From positions 49,731 through 95,774 of the forward strand of contig DETL01000004.1 of the NCBI GenBank assembly GCA_002361625.1: a stretch of 46,044 bases of DNA, in the 5' to 3' direction. The DNA comes from Bacteroidales bacterium UBA3289. GTDB lineage: Bacteria; Bacteroidota; Bacteroidia; Bacteroidales; UBA932. Made by a program: the position numbers and the translations under genes. Below are positions 7,778-16,410 of the stretch, piece by piece. The notes beneath the pieces are model-generated. The model did not search any database. It was not told where the DNA came from and saw nothing but the letters and a program-made list of their open reading frames with translations. How positions within the stretch are numbered: the first letter of the stretch is position 1; every line of letters starts with the position of its first letter.

Positions 7778-8866
7778 CTACCGGAGAGCCTTTGACAGGG
7801 TGCGGTGGATGTGGTCGGCATAGCGGACCATCCCGAGGTCGGTCAGGTGGATCCCATCCACGAACGCTTCACCGTCATCTCCGGTCATTCCCGGGGAACC
7901 CACGTAGTAGATTTTCCTTTCCCCGGCCTTCCGGAGCCGCTGGAAGAGGTCTTTCTGGGCGGCATTCTTCCGCCGGACTTCGTCCGCTATGGCCCGGTCG
8001 ACGACCGAATGGGCGAACTGGGGATCCTCGACGAAAATGACGGGGACATCCGGGTGTGCATCCCGCAGGATCCGGAAGAAACGTTCTCCGCGCTCCTCGA
8101 TCATCTCCACGGAAGCATTGGGCACATAGTCCAGGACATACACCGACGGCGCCTCCACCGAGGCCATCAGTTCGGCGATTTCATCGTCCAGGAAAGCGTT
8201 CCCGCTGAAACCGAGGTTGATGACCGTCCGGTCGAAGCGGCGCGCGATGATGTTGGTGAAGGCCATGCCGGGACGGCTGGCGCACCCTCCCTGCAGAATA
8301 CTCGTTCCGTACATGACTATAGGCCGGTCGCTGCGGGGCGTATCCGCCTCCGGAGCGGACAGGGAATAGCCGGCAGGGACCCCGATTTCAAGGGTCTTGA
8401 CCTCGTCATAGAGTGCGAGGTAGAGCATGTATTCACGCGAGTCCGGTTCCATGTTCCCTACCAGTCGACACTCATGCGAGGACGAGGGCGCTCCCCAGTT
8501 GAAGCCGGATCCCACATACCGCCATTCTCCCGAAACCAGCGTATAGAGATCGAGCCCGCCTGTCCCGCAGTCCGTCATGTGGGGCATGTGGTTCCCGCCG
8601 GTCGTCCACCGCGCATGGATCTCCGGCGCATCGGACCGGAAGCGGACATAAAGTCCGGCAGAATTGCAGCCCAGGTTCCAGACGGCACTCCGGACCGTGC
8701 CGGAAAGCGACTCCGGCAGCCTTCTGTAAGGATGGTCCTGCGTGGCCGTAAAGGCCTGCCCGTACACGGGGAAAGCGGTTCCCGGAGTGTATTGGATTTC
8801 CTCCTGCGCCCGGGCCGGCAGCAGGAGCATGAAGAGCGACAGGGTCGTTATGAGGAGTCTTTTCAT
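7778..8866 (-). CDS. secreted SGNH/GDSL esterase with GxDLY N-terminal domain
   Basis: The 362-residue protein has a signal peptide ending ARAQ. The N-terminal beta-sandwich carries TGGLDLYTL, the hallmark of the GxDLY domain that precedes SGNH hydrolases. The hydrolase domain shows block I as MYGTSILQGG with nucleophile Ser, a Gly/Asn block as LGFSGNAF, and the C-terminal Asp-His pair in FVDGIHLTDLG. It probably deacylates carbohydrates outside the cytoplasm. The ATG at 8866 is preferred because it begins the signal peptide; an upstream in-frame extension would run into the tRNA gene. It lies 83 bases downstream of tRNA-Arg on the same strand. No separate promoter is obvious. Confidence 0.87.
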   Translation of the reverse strand: MKRLLITTLSLFMLLLPARAQEEIQYTPGTAFPVYGQAFTATQDHPYRRLPESLSGTVRSAVWNLGCNSAGLYVRFRSDAPEIHARWTTGGNHMPHMTDCGTGGLDLYTLVSGEWRYVGSGFNWGAPSSSHECRLVGNMEPDSREYMLYLALYDEVKTLEIGVPAGYSLSAPEADTPRSDRPIVMYGTSILQGGCASRPGMAFTNIIARRFDRTVINLGFSGNAFLDDEIAELMASVEAPSVYVLDYVPNASVEMIEERGERFFRILRDAHPDVPVIFVEDPQFAHSVVDRAIADEVRRKNAAQKDLFQRLRKAGERKIYYVGSPGMTGDDGEAFVDGIHLTDLGMVRYADHIHRTLSKALR

Positions 8867-8949
8867 GGAGTGGAAACTGTAGCTATAGGGTCCATGTACG
8901 AGGAAAGAACAAACGCCGCAACCTGCAGTCACGGCGTCCATTCCTTTCG

Positions 8950-9023
8950 TGATTCCGTTGGGATTCGAACCCAAGACCCACAGCTTAGAAGGCTGTTGCT
9001 CTATCCAGCTGAGCTACGGAACC
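8950..9023 (-). tRNA. tRNA-Arg (anticodon UCU)
   Basis: This 74-nt gene folds as a full cloverleaf. The acceptor arm pairs GGTTCCG with CGGAATC with one G-U pair. The anticodon stem ACAGC/GCTGT closes the loop CTTCTAA with anticodon TCT, and GGTTCGAATCC forms the T arm. The discriminator base is A at 8950 and CCA is not encoded. It reads AGA codons, which should be rare in this GC-rich genome. Confidence 0.95.
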
Positions 9024-9038
9024 ATCGCTTCAAGGGCG

Positions 9039-9069
9039 CAAAGTTACAACAATTCGCGGAATATTCAAA
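9039..9069 (-). promoter_or_regulatory. promoter of tRNA-Arg
   Basis: On the minus strand TTTG (9069-9066) is followed by a 19-bp spacer and TAACTTTG (9046-9039), exactly the Bacteroidetes -33/-7 arrangement. The tRNA 5' end is 16 bases beyond the -7 box. The -33 box lies a few bases past the stop of the metallophosphoesterase gene. Confidence 0.7.
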
Positions 9070-10440
9070 TTATGCCCGGGGTGCAAAGGTAAAGGAGTCT
9101 TGCACTTTGCCCGTGCGGACATTGTGGACGGTTATCTCCAGCTTGCCACGGCGGACTTTTCCTTCGATGACGGTGGGGAAAGCCTCGGGGATGGCGGTGG
9201 AATCGGCCGGGAGGTCCGGGCCGCCGCCGACCAGCTGGGCCCATGTCCGGTCGGCCGTGGGAGCGTCATAGCGGTAACGATGCTGATGCGCCGTGACAAT
9301 GAGCTGACAACCAGCCTTTTCCAACAGAGGTGTCCACAGTCTCGCGCAAGTGCGCTGCCACGCTGCAAAATCCGTCCGGTAATGGAATTCCGGAGCATCC
9401 GGCGCCACGTCGCCCGGGTTTTCGTCCGGCCGGGGATCGAAGAGCGGGATGTGGCAGAAAGCCACCAGATAGGGGGCCGATGCGATCTCTTCCCGCTGCA
9501 AGGCATCCCGAAGCCACGCCACCTGCGCCTCCCGGTAGGGAGCGCTGGTGAACAGGCCGGCAAAGCGGGGATCGTCGTCCAGCTTGTCCTCGGCCGTGTC
9601 CAGGCCGATGAGCGCGACCTGCCCCGTGCGCACGGCGAAGTTGCGTCCGAGATCCCAGTCGCGGGCAGCCCGCTCCTCCGGCTGACGGAACATCCACACG
9701 CGCTCGAAATGGCGGTTCGCCATGCCGCGGCTGTCGTGGTTGCCTGCACAGAACAGGTAAGGAAGGTCCGCCGCGTAGTCCTGCCGTCCGATTTCGGGCT
9801 TCAGGAAGATCCGCGTCTGCGCCTCCACGGTTTCCTCCACATTGCAGGCGTCGCCGTTCCAGATGACGCAGGCAGGGGCGCATTCGGCCACCTTATCGAT
9901 CACTCGCTCGAAAGGCTCCCAACGGGCGTGCGTATCATTGATCACGCAAAAGTGCCCTTCCGCTTTCTTGCCGGCCGTCGTGAAGGAATGGATCCCCGGG
10001 GCTTCCTCATTCCCAACCACCTTCATGTCGTAGCCGCCTTTGTAGCGGATCCGGTCGGCCCCGATGCGGTAATAGTACCGGGTGGCGGGCTTCAGGCCCG
10101 TGAGCCGCACGCGGACGATGCGGTCGTCCAGGTCGGTCACCCGATAACCGCCGCAGAGCACTTTCCGACCGTCGGACAGGTCCGGTTTCCGACCCACGAT
10201 GACATAGCCGTTGGCGAGATCGCTCACGGCAAAGGCGACGCCCATCGACTCCTCCGCATAGTTCTGCAACATGGGGGCGGAAACGATCAGGGGACCTGCG
10301 GCCTCCTCTTCCGGCAAAGGGTCTTTCTGATCATCCTGCAAAGGATTCTCCGGCAAGAGGGACGCAGCCCGCAAGCCGTTTCCGGTGCCGGCCGCCAGCG
10401 CGATGACTGCCGACCCTTTGATAAACTCCCTTCTTTTCAT
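9070..10440 (-). CDS. calcineurin-like metallophosphoesterase with Tat-type signal
   Basis: The 456-residue product begins MKRREFIKGSAVIALAAG, a twin-arginine-type signal, so it is probably exported folded with its metals. A fibronectin-like domain resembling purple acid phosphatases (TRYYYRIGAD) precedes the catalytic domain. The two-metal motifs appear in order: DTH in FCVINDTHARWE, GD in WNGDACN, GNHD in FCAGNHDSRG, H in VAFCHIPL and HQH in VTAHQHRYRYD. The substrate is an unknown phosphoester. ATG 10440 starts the Tat motif and is preferred to an alternative six codons upstream. It sits seven bases after the dicarboxylate antiporter stop, as last gene of a three-gene operon. Confidence 0.87.
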   Translation of the reverse strand: MKRREFIKGSAVIALAAGTGNGLRAASLLPENPLQDDQKDPLPEEEAAGPLIVSAPMLQNYAEESMGVAFAVSDLANGYVIVGRKPDLSDGRKVLCGGYRVTDLDDRIVRVRLTGLKPATRYYYRIGADRIRYKGGYDMKVVGNEEAPGIHSFTTAGKKAEGHFCVINDTHARWEPFERVIDKVAECAPACVIWNGDACNVEETVEAQTRIFLKPEIGRQDYAADLPYLFCAGNHDSRGMANRHFERVWMFRQPEERAARDWDLGRNFAVRTGQVALIGLDTAEDKLDDDPRFAGLFTSAPYREAQVAWLRDALQREEIASAPYLVAFCHIPLFDPRPDENPGDVAPDAPEFHYRTDFAAWQRTCARLWTPLLEKAGCQLIVTAHQHRYRYDAPTADRTWAQLVGGGPDLPADSTAIPEAFPTVIEGKVRRGKLEITVHNVRTGKVQDSFTFAPRA

Positions 10441-10447
10441 CGGAGTC

Positions 10448-11824
10448 CTACTGCGCAAAGCTCGCGAAATACCCCGGGAAGAGCACGCAGGTGATCAGGT
10501 ACCCGATGATGGTGGCGACGATCACACTGATGAGACCCGGCATCATGAAGCTGTGGTTCAGCAGATATTTGCCGATGACCGTGGTTCCGGAACGGTCGAA
10601 GTTCACGGTAGCGATATCGGACGGGTAGTTCGGGATGAAGAAATAGCCGTACACGCTTGGCAGGACGCCCAGGAGGACGGGACCGGCGATACCCAGCGAG
10701 TAGGCCAGCGGCAGGAAAGCGACGACCACGGCGCCCTGGGAGTTGATGAGGACCGACACGAGGAAGAACACGAAGGCGATGGACCAGGGGTACTGGGACA
10801 CCATGTCGGCAAGCATTTCCTTCATCTGGTCCAGGTAGTTGCCGAAGTACGTATCGGCCAGCCAGGCAATGCCGTAGATGGCGACGACGGCGACCATGCC
10901 GGACTGCCACACGGCGCCCGCGACGGCCTTCTTGGGAGAAGCCTTGCAGAACATGATGTTGCAGGCAGCGGCCACCAGCATGATGATCTGGATGCAGATG
11001 TTCATTTTGGGAAGATTGATGGCATTGGCGACGGTCTCACCGCTGGCCGTATGGAACATCTGGCAGAAGGCGAAGCCCACGATCACCAGCAGCGCACCCA
11101 GGAAAACGTACACGGAAGCCTTGGCTTCCTTGGTGATGACCTTGTCCAGGGTGGTGGCGGAGGAACCGTACATGTAGGCGTACTGCTCGGGGTCGGCCTT
11201 TCTCTTCTGGAATTCGGGGTCGTCGTCCAGGTCCTTGCCGCGCTTGTAGGAGGCGGCGGCGGCGCACATGAGGCCGATGACGCAGGCCGGGATGGTGACC
11301 ATGAGGACCTGCGGGATACTCACCATGTAGCCATTGGCATTGGAGATGGTCACGAAGGCGACGACGGCGGCGGCGATCGGCGAGCAGGTGATACCCACCT
11401 GGGACGCGACGGAAGCCACGCCGCAGGGACGCTCCGGACGGATGTTCTTCTTGAGGGCGATGTCGCAGATGATGGGCATGATCGTATAGACCACATGGCC
11501 CGTGCCCACGAGGACGGTCAGGAAGAAGGTCACCAGCGGGCCCAGGAAGGTGATGTGCTGGGGATGCTTGCGGAGCATCCTCTCCGCAATCTGGATCATC
11601 CAGTCCATACCGCCGGAGGCCTGGAGGGTACCGGCGCAGGTGACGGCCGCGATGATGATGTAGATGACGTCGGTGGGCGGGGTTCCGGGCTTGAGGCCGA
11701 AGCCGAACACCAGGATCGCGAGGCCGATGCCGGAGATGGCGCCGAGAGCCAGGGACCCGTACCGGGAGCCCACGTACAGTGCTGCCAGAACGATCAGCAG
11801 CTCAACAATCATGACAAAGCTCAT
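10448..11824 (-). CDS. dcuB: anaerobic C4-dicarboxylate antiporter, DcuA/DcuB family
   Basis: The 458-residue multi-helix membrane protein carries the DcuA/B opening block (SRYGSLALGAISGIG, FGFGLKPGTPPTDV) and the motifs LQASGGMDWMIQIAE, GTGHVVYTIMPII, VASQVGITCSPIAAA and FFIPNYPSDIATVNFDRSG. Members exchange fumarate, malate or aspartate for succinate across the inner membrane during anaerobic growth, which fits a succinate-producing Bacteroidales. Length is slightly above the 446 residues of E. coli DcuB. A and B types cannot be told apart with certainty. It lies 12 bases after the PPC-domain gene and 7 before the phosphoesterase gene, all on one strand. Confidence 0.92.
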   Translation of the reverse strand: MSFVMIVELLIVLAALYVGSRYGSLALGAISGIGLAILVFGFGLKPGTPPTDVIYIIIAAVTCAGTLQASGGMDWMIQIAERMLRKHPQHITFLGPLVTFFLTVLVGTGHVVYTIMPIICDIALKKNIRPERPCGVASVASQVGITCSPIAAAVVAFVTISNANGYMVSIPQVLMVTIPACVIGLMCAAAASYKRGKDLDDDPEFQKRKADPEQYAYMYGSSATTLDKVITKEAKASVYVFLGALLVIVGFAFCQMFHTASGETVANAINLPKMNICIQIIMLVAAACNIMFCKASPKKAVAGAVWQSGMVAVVAIYGIAWLADTYFGNYLDQMKEMLADMVSQYPWSIAFVFFLVSVLINSQGAVVVAFLPLAYSLGIAGPVLLGVLPSVYGYFFIPNYPSDIATVNFDRSGTTVIGKYLLNHSFMMPGLISVIVATIIGYLITCVLFPGYFASFAQ

Positions 11825-11836
11825 ATCAGTCAGGTA

Positions 11837-12259
11837 TTAGAAATCATACAGGTTCAGGCCGGTCTCCTCGTCGAAGCGGCGTCCGGCTTCGCAGGCGAAG
11901 CGCTCCACCACGAGTTCGCAGGCCCCGTTCACGCGAGCGGTCAGCAGATGCCCGCCGATGCAGGTGTAATCCCGCCGACTGGCCGTAATGTGCAGGTGCA
12001 GATACACTTCCCCTTCCTTCCGGGAAATGTTGCCGGTGAGGTTCGTGATCTCCATCTGCTCGGAGAAGGTCTTGTCCACATATTTTTTCGTGGCGGGATC
12101 CAGGAAACGGAAGGTGGCTTCGGAAATGGCGCCGAGGCCATAGACGGCCCCGCAGCGGATATCCAGGTCCTTGCAGAAAGCGGCAAGGGCCGCGGAAATC
12201 TCCACATGGTTGTCGAGGCTCAGGACATACTTGTCGCCGGAAGTGCGGTATCGGTACAT
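11837..12259 (-). CDS. PPC/DUF296 domain protein
   Basis: This 140-residue protein is one PPC (plant and prokaryote conserved, DUF296) domain. The diagnostic strand GEVYLHLHITAS followed by a GGHLL turn occurs at about 83-108, after the central GAVYGLGAISEATF. Bacterial members form trimers that can bind metals. In plants the fold accompanies AT-hook DNA-binding proteins, so a regulatory role is often assumed but not proven. It leads the operon containing the Dcu antiporter and the phosphoesterase. A -7-like box (TAACTTTA, minus strand 12291-12284) lies 25 bases before its ATG. Confidence 0.88.
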   Translation of the reverse strand: MYRYRTSGDKYVLSLDNHVEISAALAAFCKDLDIRCGAVYGLGAISEATFRFLDPATKKYVDKTFSEQMEITNLTGNISRKEGEVYLHLHITASRRDYTCIGGHLLTARVNGACELVVERFACEAGRRFDEETGLNLYDF

Positions 12260-12283
12260 GGTCGGTTATTGTTTCAGTGGCGA

Positions 12284-12291
12284 TAAAGTTA
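12284..12291 (-). promoter_or_regulatory. -7-like box for the PPC-Dcu operon
   Basis: It reads TAACTTTA on the minus strand, one base from the TAnnTTTG consensus. The divergent -7 box of the neighbouring gene lies 33 bp away, so the 82-bp gap drives both directions. Confidence 0.45.
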
Positions 12292-12324
12292 CGAAAAAAA
12301 TTCCCATCAACGGCACCGTTTGTG

Positions 12325-12332
12325 TATATTTG
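12325..12332 (+). promoter_or_regulatory. -7 box for the two-repeat secreted protein gene
   Basis: TATATTTG is a full match to TAnnTTTG and lies nine bases before the ATG at 12342, giving a very short leader. It also argues against using the longer in-frame extension upstream. Confidence 0.55.
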
Positions 12333-12341
12333 CAGACGAAT

Positions 12342-13301
12342 ATGAAAAAGTTGCTTTTAACCCTCGCCGCCCTTGCCGGCGTGCTCTCCCTTTCCGCACA
12401 GCAGATCCGGACCAATTACCGCTCCGGCGGCATCACCCATATCTCGACCGTTCCCGAATCCTGTCAGGACTTCGAAGCCCGCGTGGAAAAAGTGGGCTTC
12501 GAGGACGGTTCCTCAATGTACCAGCTGTTCATCGACCTTCGGCAAAAAACGGCCTTCACGGCTCCCAAGGGCGTGAAGATGACCGCCACCTTGCCCGGCG
12601 GCGCCTTCGTGCGGGCGGACCAGATCGGCTCGGACAATCCCACCAAGTCCCGGCTGGAGGACGGCCTGTACCTGAACCGGCTCCGCTATGCCCTGGAACC
12701 CGAGGACATGGAGAAACTCCTGAAAGGAGTCAAGGACCTTGAATTGGCCATCGGCTGGGATCCGGAGGATTACCTCCAATACAACTTCCAGGACGACGCC
12801 TTTTCCGCCCTCCTCAAACGCCACTGCGAAGCCATCGAAAAAGCGGCGTCAGGGACCATCGACCTCACGGCGGAACCCGCCGGCCGCATCGACCAGAAAG
12901 GCAGTATCATGACCGCGGCCAATCCCCTCGTCGCCGACGGGAAGCGCTTCAAGTACAACATCATCCTGAGCCACCTCTACTACAAGACCACCGCGGCGGA
13001 GGACATCGACCTCGCATTCCAGCTCGGAACGGAGAAGAAATACACGATCCTGACGGACTCCCCCGTCACCTTCGTTCTGGAAGGCGGCCAGGAAATCACG
13101 CTCCCCCAGACGCGCGACGAGATCAATTTCCTGTACCTGTATCCGTCCATGGACCAGCTCCGGGAACTCGCCTACGGGCACATCGAAAGCCTCCGCATAG
13201 AAACGGAGGATGGCACCCTGACGGATGCCATCCTCGACGATTCATTCTCGAAAGCGGTGAACCAGCAGTATCAGCTGCTGATGTCGCTCTCCGCTAGATA
13301 A
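12342..13301 (+). CDS. secreted protein of unknown function with an internal duplication
   Basis: This 319-residue protein has a signal peptide (MKKLLLTLAALAGVLSLSAQ). I recognise no family. The mature protein looks like two related halves of about 130 residues. Both run through a beta-rich stretch to a (Y/L)xLxP(E/S)DM(E/Q)-type segment (ALEPEDMEKLLKG and YLYPSMDQLRELAYG), then a strand and a helix ending in a similar pattern (DDAFSALLKRHCEAI and DDSFSKAVNQQYQLL). The start at 12342 follows a perfect -7 box. The 3' end overlaps the GH89 lipoprotein gene by eight bases tail to tail. Confidence 0.7.
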   Translation: MKKLLLTLAALAGVLSLSAQQIRTNYRSGGITHISTVPESCQDFEARVEKVGFEDGSSMYQLFIDLRQKTAFTAPKGVKMTATLPGGAFVRADQIGSDNPTKSRLEDGLYLNRLRYALEPEDMEKLLKGVKDLELAIGWDPEDYLQYNFQDDAFSALLKRHCEAIEKAASGTIDLTAEPAGRIDQKGSIMTAANPLVADGKRFKYNIILSHLYYKTTAAEDIDLAFQLGTEKKYTILTDSPVTFVLEGGQEITLPQTRDEINFLYLYPSMDQLRELAYGHIESLRIETEDGTLTDAILDDSFSKAVNQQYQLLMSLSAR

Positions 13302-15504
13302 TCCGGTCCCTGTACTTCGCGTACAGCTGCGCTGCCACGACCTTGGCGTCGCCCACGGGCTGCGCCGGGAAGGTGTGCAGGCACTCGTCCCACCACTGCT
13401 TCTCGAAGGTCGTCACATCGTCGGAGAAGGCCTTGTAGTCCTCCTCGTCGAAGGAGCCGTCGGCCTCCACCGCCGCATCCACCGCAGCGAAGAACTTCTC
13501 CCAGCGGACCTTGTAGAAGGTCCCGGTGAGGCCGTTCCAGGTACGGGAAGCGTAGTCGTTCAGGAGCATGTCCTTGTCGCTCCAGGTAGTGATGAGGTTG
13601 CGGGCATTGCGCTCGAAATAAGCCTTTTCGCCGTCATCCAGGCCCCAACTGCGGGCATCGGCAATCCACTTTCCCACCAGGAAATAGCTGTGCGTGCCGA
13701 TGACCTGGTCGATGTCGCTGATGATTTCCAGCATCTCGGCGGAAACTGACTTCATCGTCTCCCGGTCCTTTTCCGCCACGGCGGCCTCGTATTGCTTCTT
13801 GAGGGCGTCGAAACGGTTCGCCAGCATCTGCCGGGTCAGGTTCGCAAGGTCGAACGCATAGGCGCTGTTCTTCCCGTCCACCTCCAGGAGCAGGCCCAGG
13901 GCTTCGCAGAGGTATTTGTTGTCATACCGCAGCCGAGCGTTTCCGTACCAGGTCCTGGTCCGCCCGATGGCGGGCCGCTGGTTCACGAACGATGCCTGTC
14001 CGGGCGTGGAACTGTCGACATACACGCTGTCGACGAGGATCTTCCAGGCCTCACGGGCCTTCGGGTCCTCGAAACCGACCCGCTGGTCGGCCAGTCCTTC
14101 GGTCCAGACGGCCACATCCTTGTGCTGCGGCAGCGTCCAGGCCTTCTCGAAGATATACTCATACACGTACGGATTGCAATCGAATCCCTCCAGGGTGGCG
14201 CCGACACCGCTCATGTTGGGGCCTCCGTTCACGAGAGCGTTCTCGATCTTCTCGTTCAGGTCGTTGAACTTGCCCACGAGGGCGGTATTGCCGCCGAAGT
14301 TCCCCAGGTAGCACCAGATATAGGGCACACCGTAGAAGCTTTCCGTCCGTTTCCAGACCTCCTGCCGGTCGCAGAAGTAGTCCAGGATCAGCTGCTTTTC
14401 CTTCGGGAAGGAGGTCAGATAGGCCTCCACGCGGTCCTCGGTCCAGTATTTCCGCTCGTTGTAGAAGAGCCAGCCCATCTGGAGCCAGGTGGCTTCCGGA
14501 TCGGCCTTCTCCAGGGACTCGTACACCTGCCGGCTCACGCGGCCCAGATACTCGGGCTCCCAGCTGGGCGGGGTGAGCTCGTTGAAGATGTCGATGCCAT
14601 AGACATGGTCCGTTCCATAGATCTCCGTCTCCTTCTGGACGAACTTCTTCTGGATTTCGGTGAACAGGTCGCTCATCGGGTCCAGGAAGGTGCAAGCATA
14701 TTCCGGCTGGTAACCGGACCAGTCCTCGTTCTTGGTGACAGGCGCGTCCGGATACAGGCGGGTGATCTCCCGCGGAACGTGGCCGGAGAAGGCCGGCAGG
14801 ACCGGCTTCATGTTCAGTTCGCGCTCCCGGGCCGTGATCTTCTTCTGGAGCTCCAGCTGACCGTCCAGCCAGCTGTGCGGAAGAGGACCGAACCAGCGGT
14901 CGATATTCTGCATCCGGTGCCACGGCAGGTGCGCCGGGCCGGTGAAGTAATTCCGTACCTCCTCGTCGGTCAAGCCCATTTCGGTCCAGATCTGGTACCA
15001 GATGGACTCCTGGCCCGTGATGGCCAGCGGGAGATTGATTCCGTTCAGGGCCATCCAGTCGATAAAATGCTCCCAGTCGGCCCACTGCCACCAGGGCATC
15101 GTGTACCCGTAGGTGCAGTAGTTCAGGAAGAAACGGTCTTTCACCCTGGCCGATGCTTCCACGGGCTCCGGCACGGCAGGCAACTTCTTCGGAAGCGTGA
15201 ACGTATCGCCGAGCAGCCAGCCGTACTCCACATGGCAGTAGTATTTGAGATAGTGGTTCAGCCCCACGGCCATGGAGTTCGCGTCATTGCCGATGACGGC
15301 GAGCTTCCGCCCGCGCTGCTCGAGCCGGAAGAAGTCGCCCTCCCCCTCCGCTTTCTCAAAGACGAAATGGCGGGCGTGCTCCGGCCCCGCGACACGCACG
15401 GCCAGCGCCTTCGCCGCTTCCACCTCCGGGTCCGCCGGGCCCTTCGGAGTGCAAGCAGCCGCCGCCAGGGCGGCGACGGCTGCAATCAGAAGGATTCTCT
15501 TCAT
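13294..15504 (-). CDS. GH89 alpha-N-acetylglucosaminidase, lipoprotein form
   Basis: The 736-residue protein is a full-length GH89 (NAGLU-type) exo-glycosidase that releases terminal alpha-linked GlcNAc. Its lipobox Cys18 predicts membrane anchoring, probably at the cell surface or facing the periplasm. Family blocks are very clear: NYCTYGYTMPWWQW (128-141), ITGQESIWY (162-170) and GPAHLPWHRM (189-198). By alignment in mind with human NAGLU (Glu316, Glu446), the catalytic pair is Glu309 in DIFNELTPPS and Glu439 in ATLEGFDCN. It is the last gene of the SusC-SusD-lipoprotein operon; its ATG overlaps the preceding TGA by one base (TGATG), indicating translational coupling. Confidence 0.94.
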   Translation of the reverse strand: MKRILLIAAVAALAAAACTPKGPADPEVEAAKALAVRVAGPEHARHFVFEKAEGEGDFFRLEQRGRKLAVIGNDANSMAVGLNHYLKYYCHVEYGWLLGDTFTLPKKLPAVPEPVEASARVKDRFFLNYCTYGYTMPWWQWADWEHFIDWMALNGINLPLAITGQESIWYQIWTEMGLTDEEVRNYFTGPAHLPWHRMQNIDRWFGPLPHSWLDGQLELQKKITARERELNMKPVLPAFSGHVPREITRLYPDAPVTKNEDWSGYQPEYACTFLDPMSDLFTEIQKKFVQKETEIYGTDHVYGIDIFNELTPPSWEPEYLGRVSRQVYESLEKADPEATWLQMGWLFYNERKYWTEDRVEAYLTSFPKEKQLILDYFCDRQEVWKRTESFYGVPYIWCYLGNFGGNTALVGKFNDLNEKIENALVNGGPNMSGVGATLEGFDCNPYVYEYIFEKAWTLPQHKDVAVWTEGLADQRVGFEDPKAREAWKILVDSVYVDSSTPGQASFVNQRPAIGRTRTWYGNARLRYDNKYLCEALGLLLEVDGKNSAYAFDLANLTRQMLANRFDALKKQYEAAVAEKDRETMKSVSAEMLEIISDIDQVIGTHSYFLVGKWIADARSWGLDDGEKAYFERNARNLITTWSDKDMLLNDYASRTWNGLTGTFYKVRWEKFFAAVDAAVEADGSFDEEDYKAFSDDVTTFEKQWWDECLHTFPAQPVGDAKVVAAQLYAKYRDRII

Positions 15505-16400
15505 CAGTCAAGGAAGAATACATCCGGCGTACCGGCCGTTCCGTACACCACTTCTCCCGTATCCGCGCTGATCGCGGCGGAATCGGACAGGTAGAAAGCC
15601 CGCTTGGCCGGATCGTAATGCGGCTGAGACCAGCCAATCTGGGCGTAGTGCTTGTCGATGTAGGACATCCAGTCGGCACTGCCCACCTTGTAGTCCGGAC
15701 CGCCGAACTTGCAGGCGATGGATCCCTGGTCGCCGATGGACTGGTAGCCCATGTACTGGACGGGGATATAGACCTTGTTCGTCGCCGTGTTCCAGAAGAA
15801 GACATAGTCCTGCACGTCATAGCCCGGACCGGTATCATGGCCCCAACACTCCGGCAGGTAGCATTGATACACGTTCTCAGCGTAATCGCGGACAAACATC
15901 GTCTTCTGCTCGACTTCACCCCACCAGCCTTCATTGATGGTGCCGGCACCGTACTCGAAGTAGGATGTCGGATACTCGATGATCACATGGACCTTCTCGT
16001 ATCCATAAATGGACTTGAAATCGGCTATGGTGATGTCCAATTCATACGTCTCATTGAATGTCAGGGACTTGGGATCGTAGGTAAGTTCCAGTTCACCGAT
16101 GCGGTTCCCATTCGCGACCGTCACGGAAGACGGGACGGTGAACAGGCTGGAACCCGTGGAATTCACGTTCACGACGGTTTCCGCGCCCTTGGACAGACGG
16201 GCCACCGGGACGATGATGGTCGGATTGGACGTCAGGTTGTAAGCAAGTTGCTGCTCGATGAAGAAGCAGTCGGAGCTCTCGACAGCGTCGCCGCCGGCGT
16301 TCCCGCCCGCTATTTCGCTGTCCCGGCAGGAAGTCACCCCAAGCAGGGTGGCCGCAGCGGCTGCAAGTATGAATAATCTGTTGAATTTCATGACTTTCAT
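15504..16400 (-). CDS. PUL surface lipoprotein of unknown fold
   Basis: The 298-residue protein has a lipobox (VTSC, Cys25) and occupies the SusE/SusF-like position directly after SusD. The first ~130 residues, with YNLTSNPTIIVPVARLSKG and SLTFNETYELDITIADF, look like the immunoglobulin-like N-domain common in Bacteroidales PUL lipoproteins (DUF1735/DUF4843 type). The second part is rich in Trp, Tyr and Gly (GWWGEVEQ, YLPECWGHD, YMGYQSIGDQG), as expected of a glycan-binding module. It probably helps capture the glycan at the surface. It starts 10 bases after the susD stop. The second ATG three residues in is an equally good start. Confidence 0.75.
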   Translation of the reverse strand: MKVMKFNRLFILAAAAATLLGVTSCRDSEIAGGNAGGDAVESSDCFFIEQQLAYNLTSNPTIIVPVARLSKGAETVVNVNSTGSSLFTVPSSVTVANGNRIGELELTYDPKSLTFNETYELDITIADFKSIYGYEKVHVIIEYPTSYFEYGAGTINEGWWGEVEQKTMFVRDYAENVYQCYLPECWGHDTGPGYDVQDYVFFWNTATNKVYIPVQYMGYQSIGDQGSIACKFGGPDYKVGSADWMSYIDKHYAQIGWSQPHYDPAKRAFYLSDSAAISADTGEVVYGTAGTPDVFFLD

Positions 16401-16410
16401 GCTTTAAGGG

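Noticed and set aside
8867..8974. N-terminal extension of the SGNH esterase
   Set aside because: The extension would run into tRNA-Arg and adds no conserved sequence, whereas ATG 8866 begins a proper signal peptide.
8950..9023. tRNA-Arg as integration site of a mobile element
   Set aside because: No repeated copy of the tRNA 3' end and no integrase is found in the flanks.
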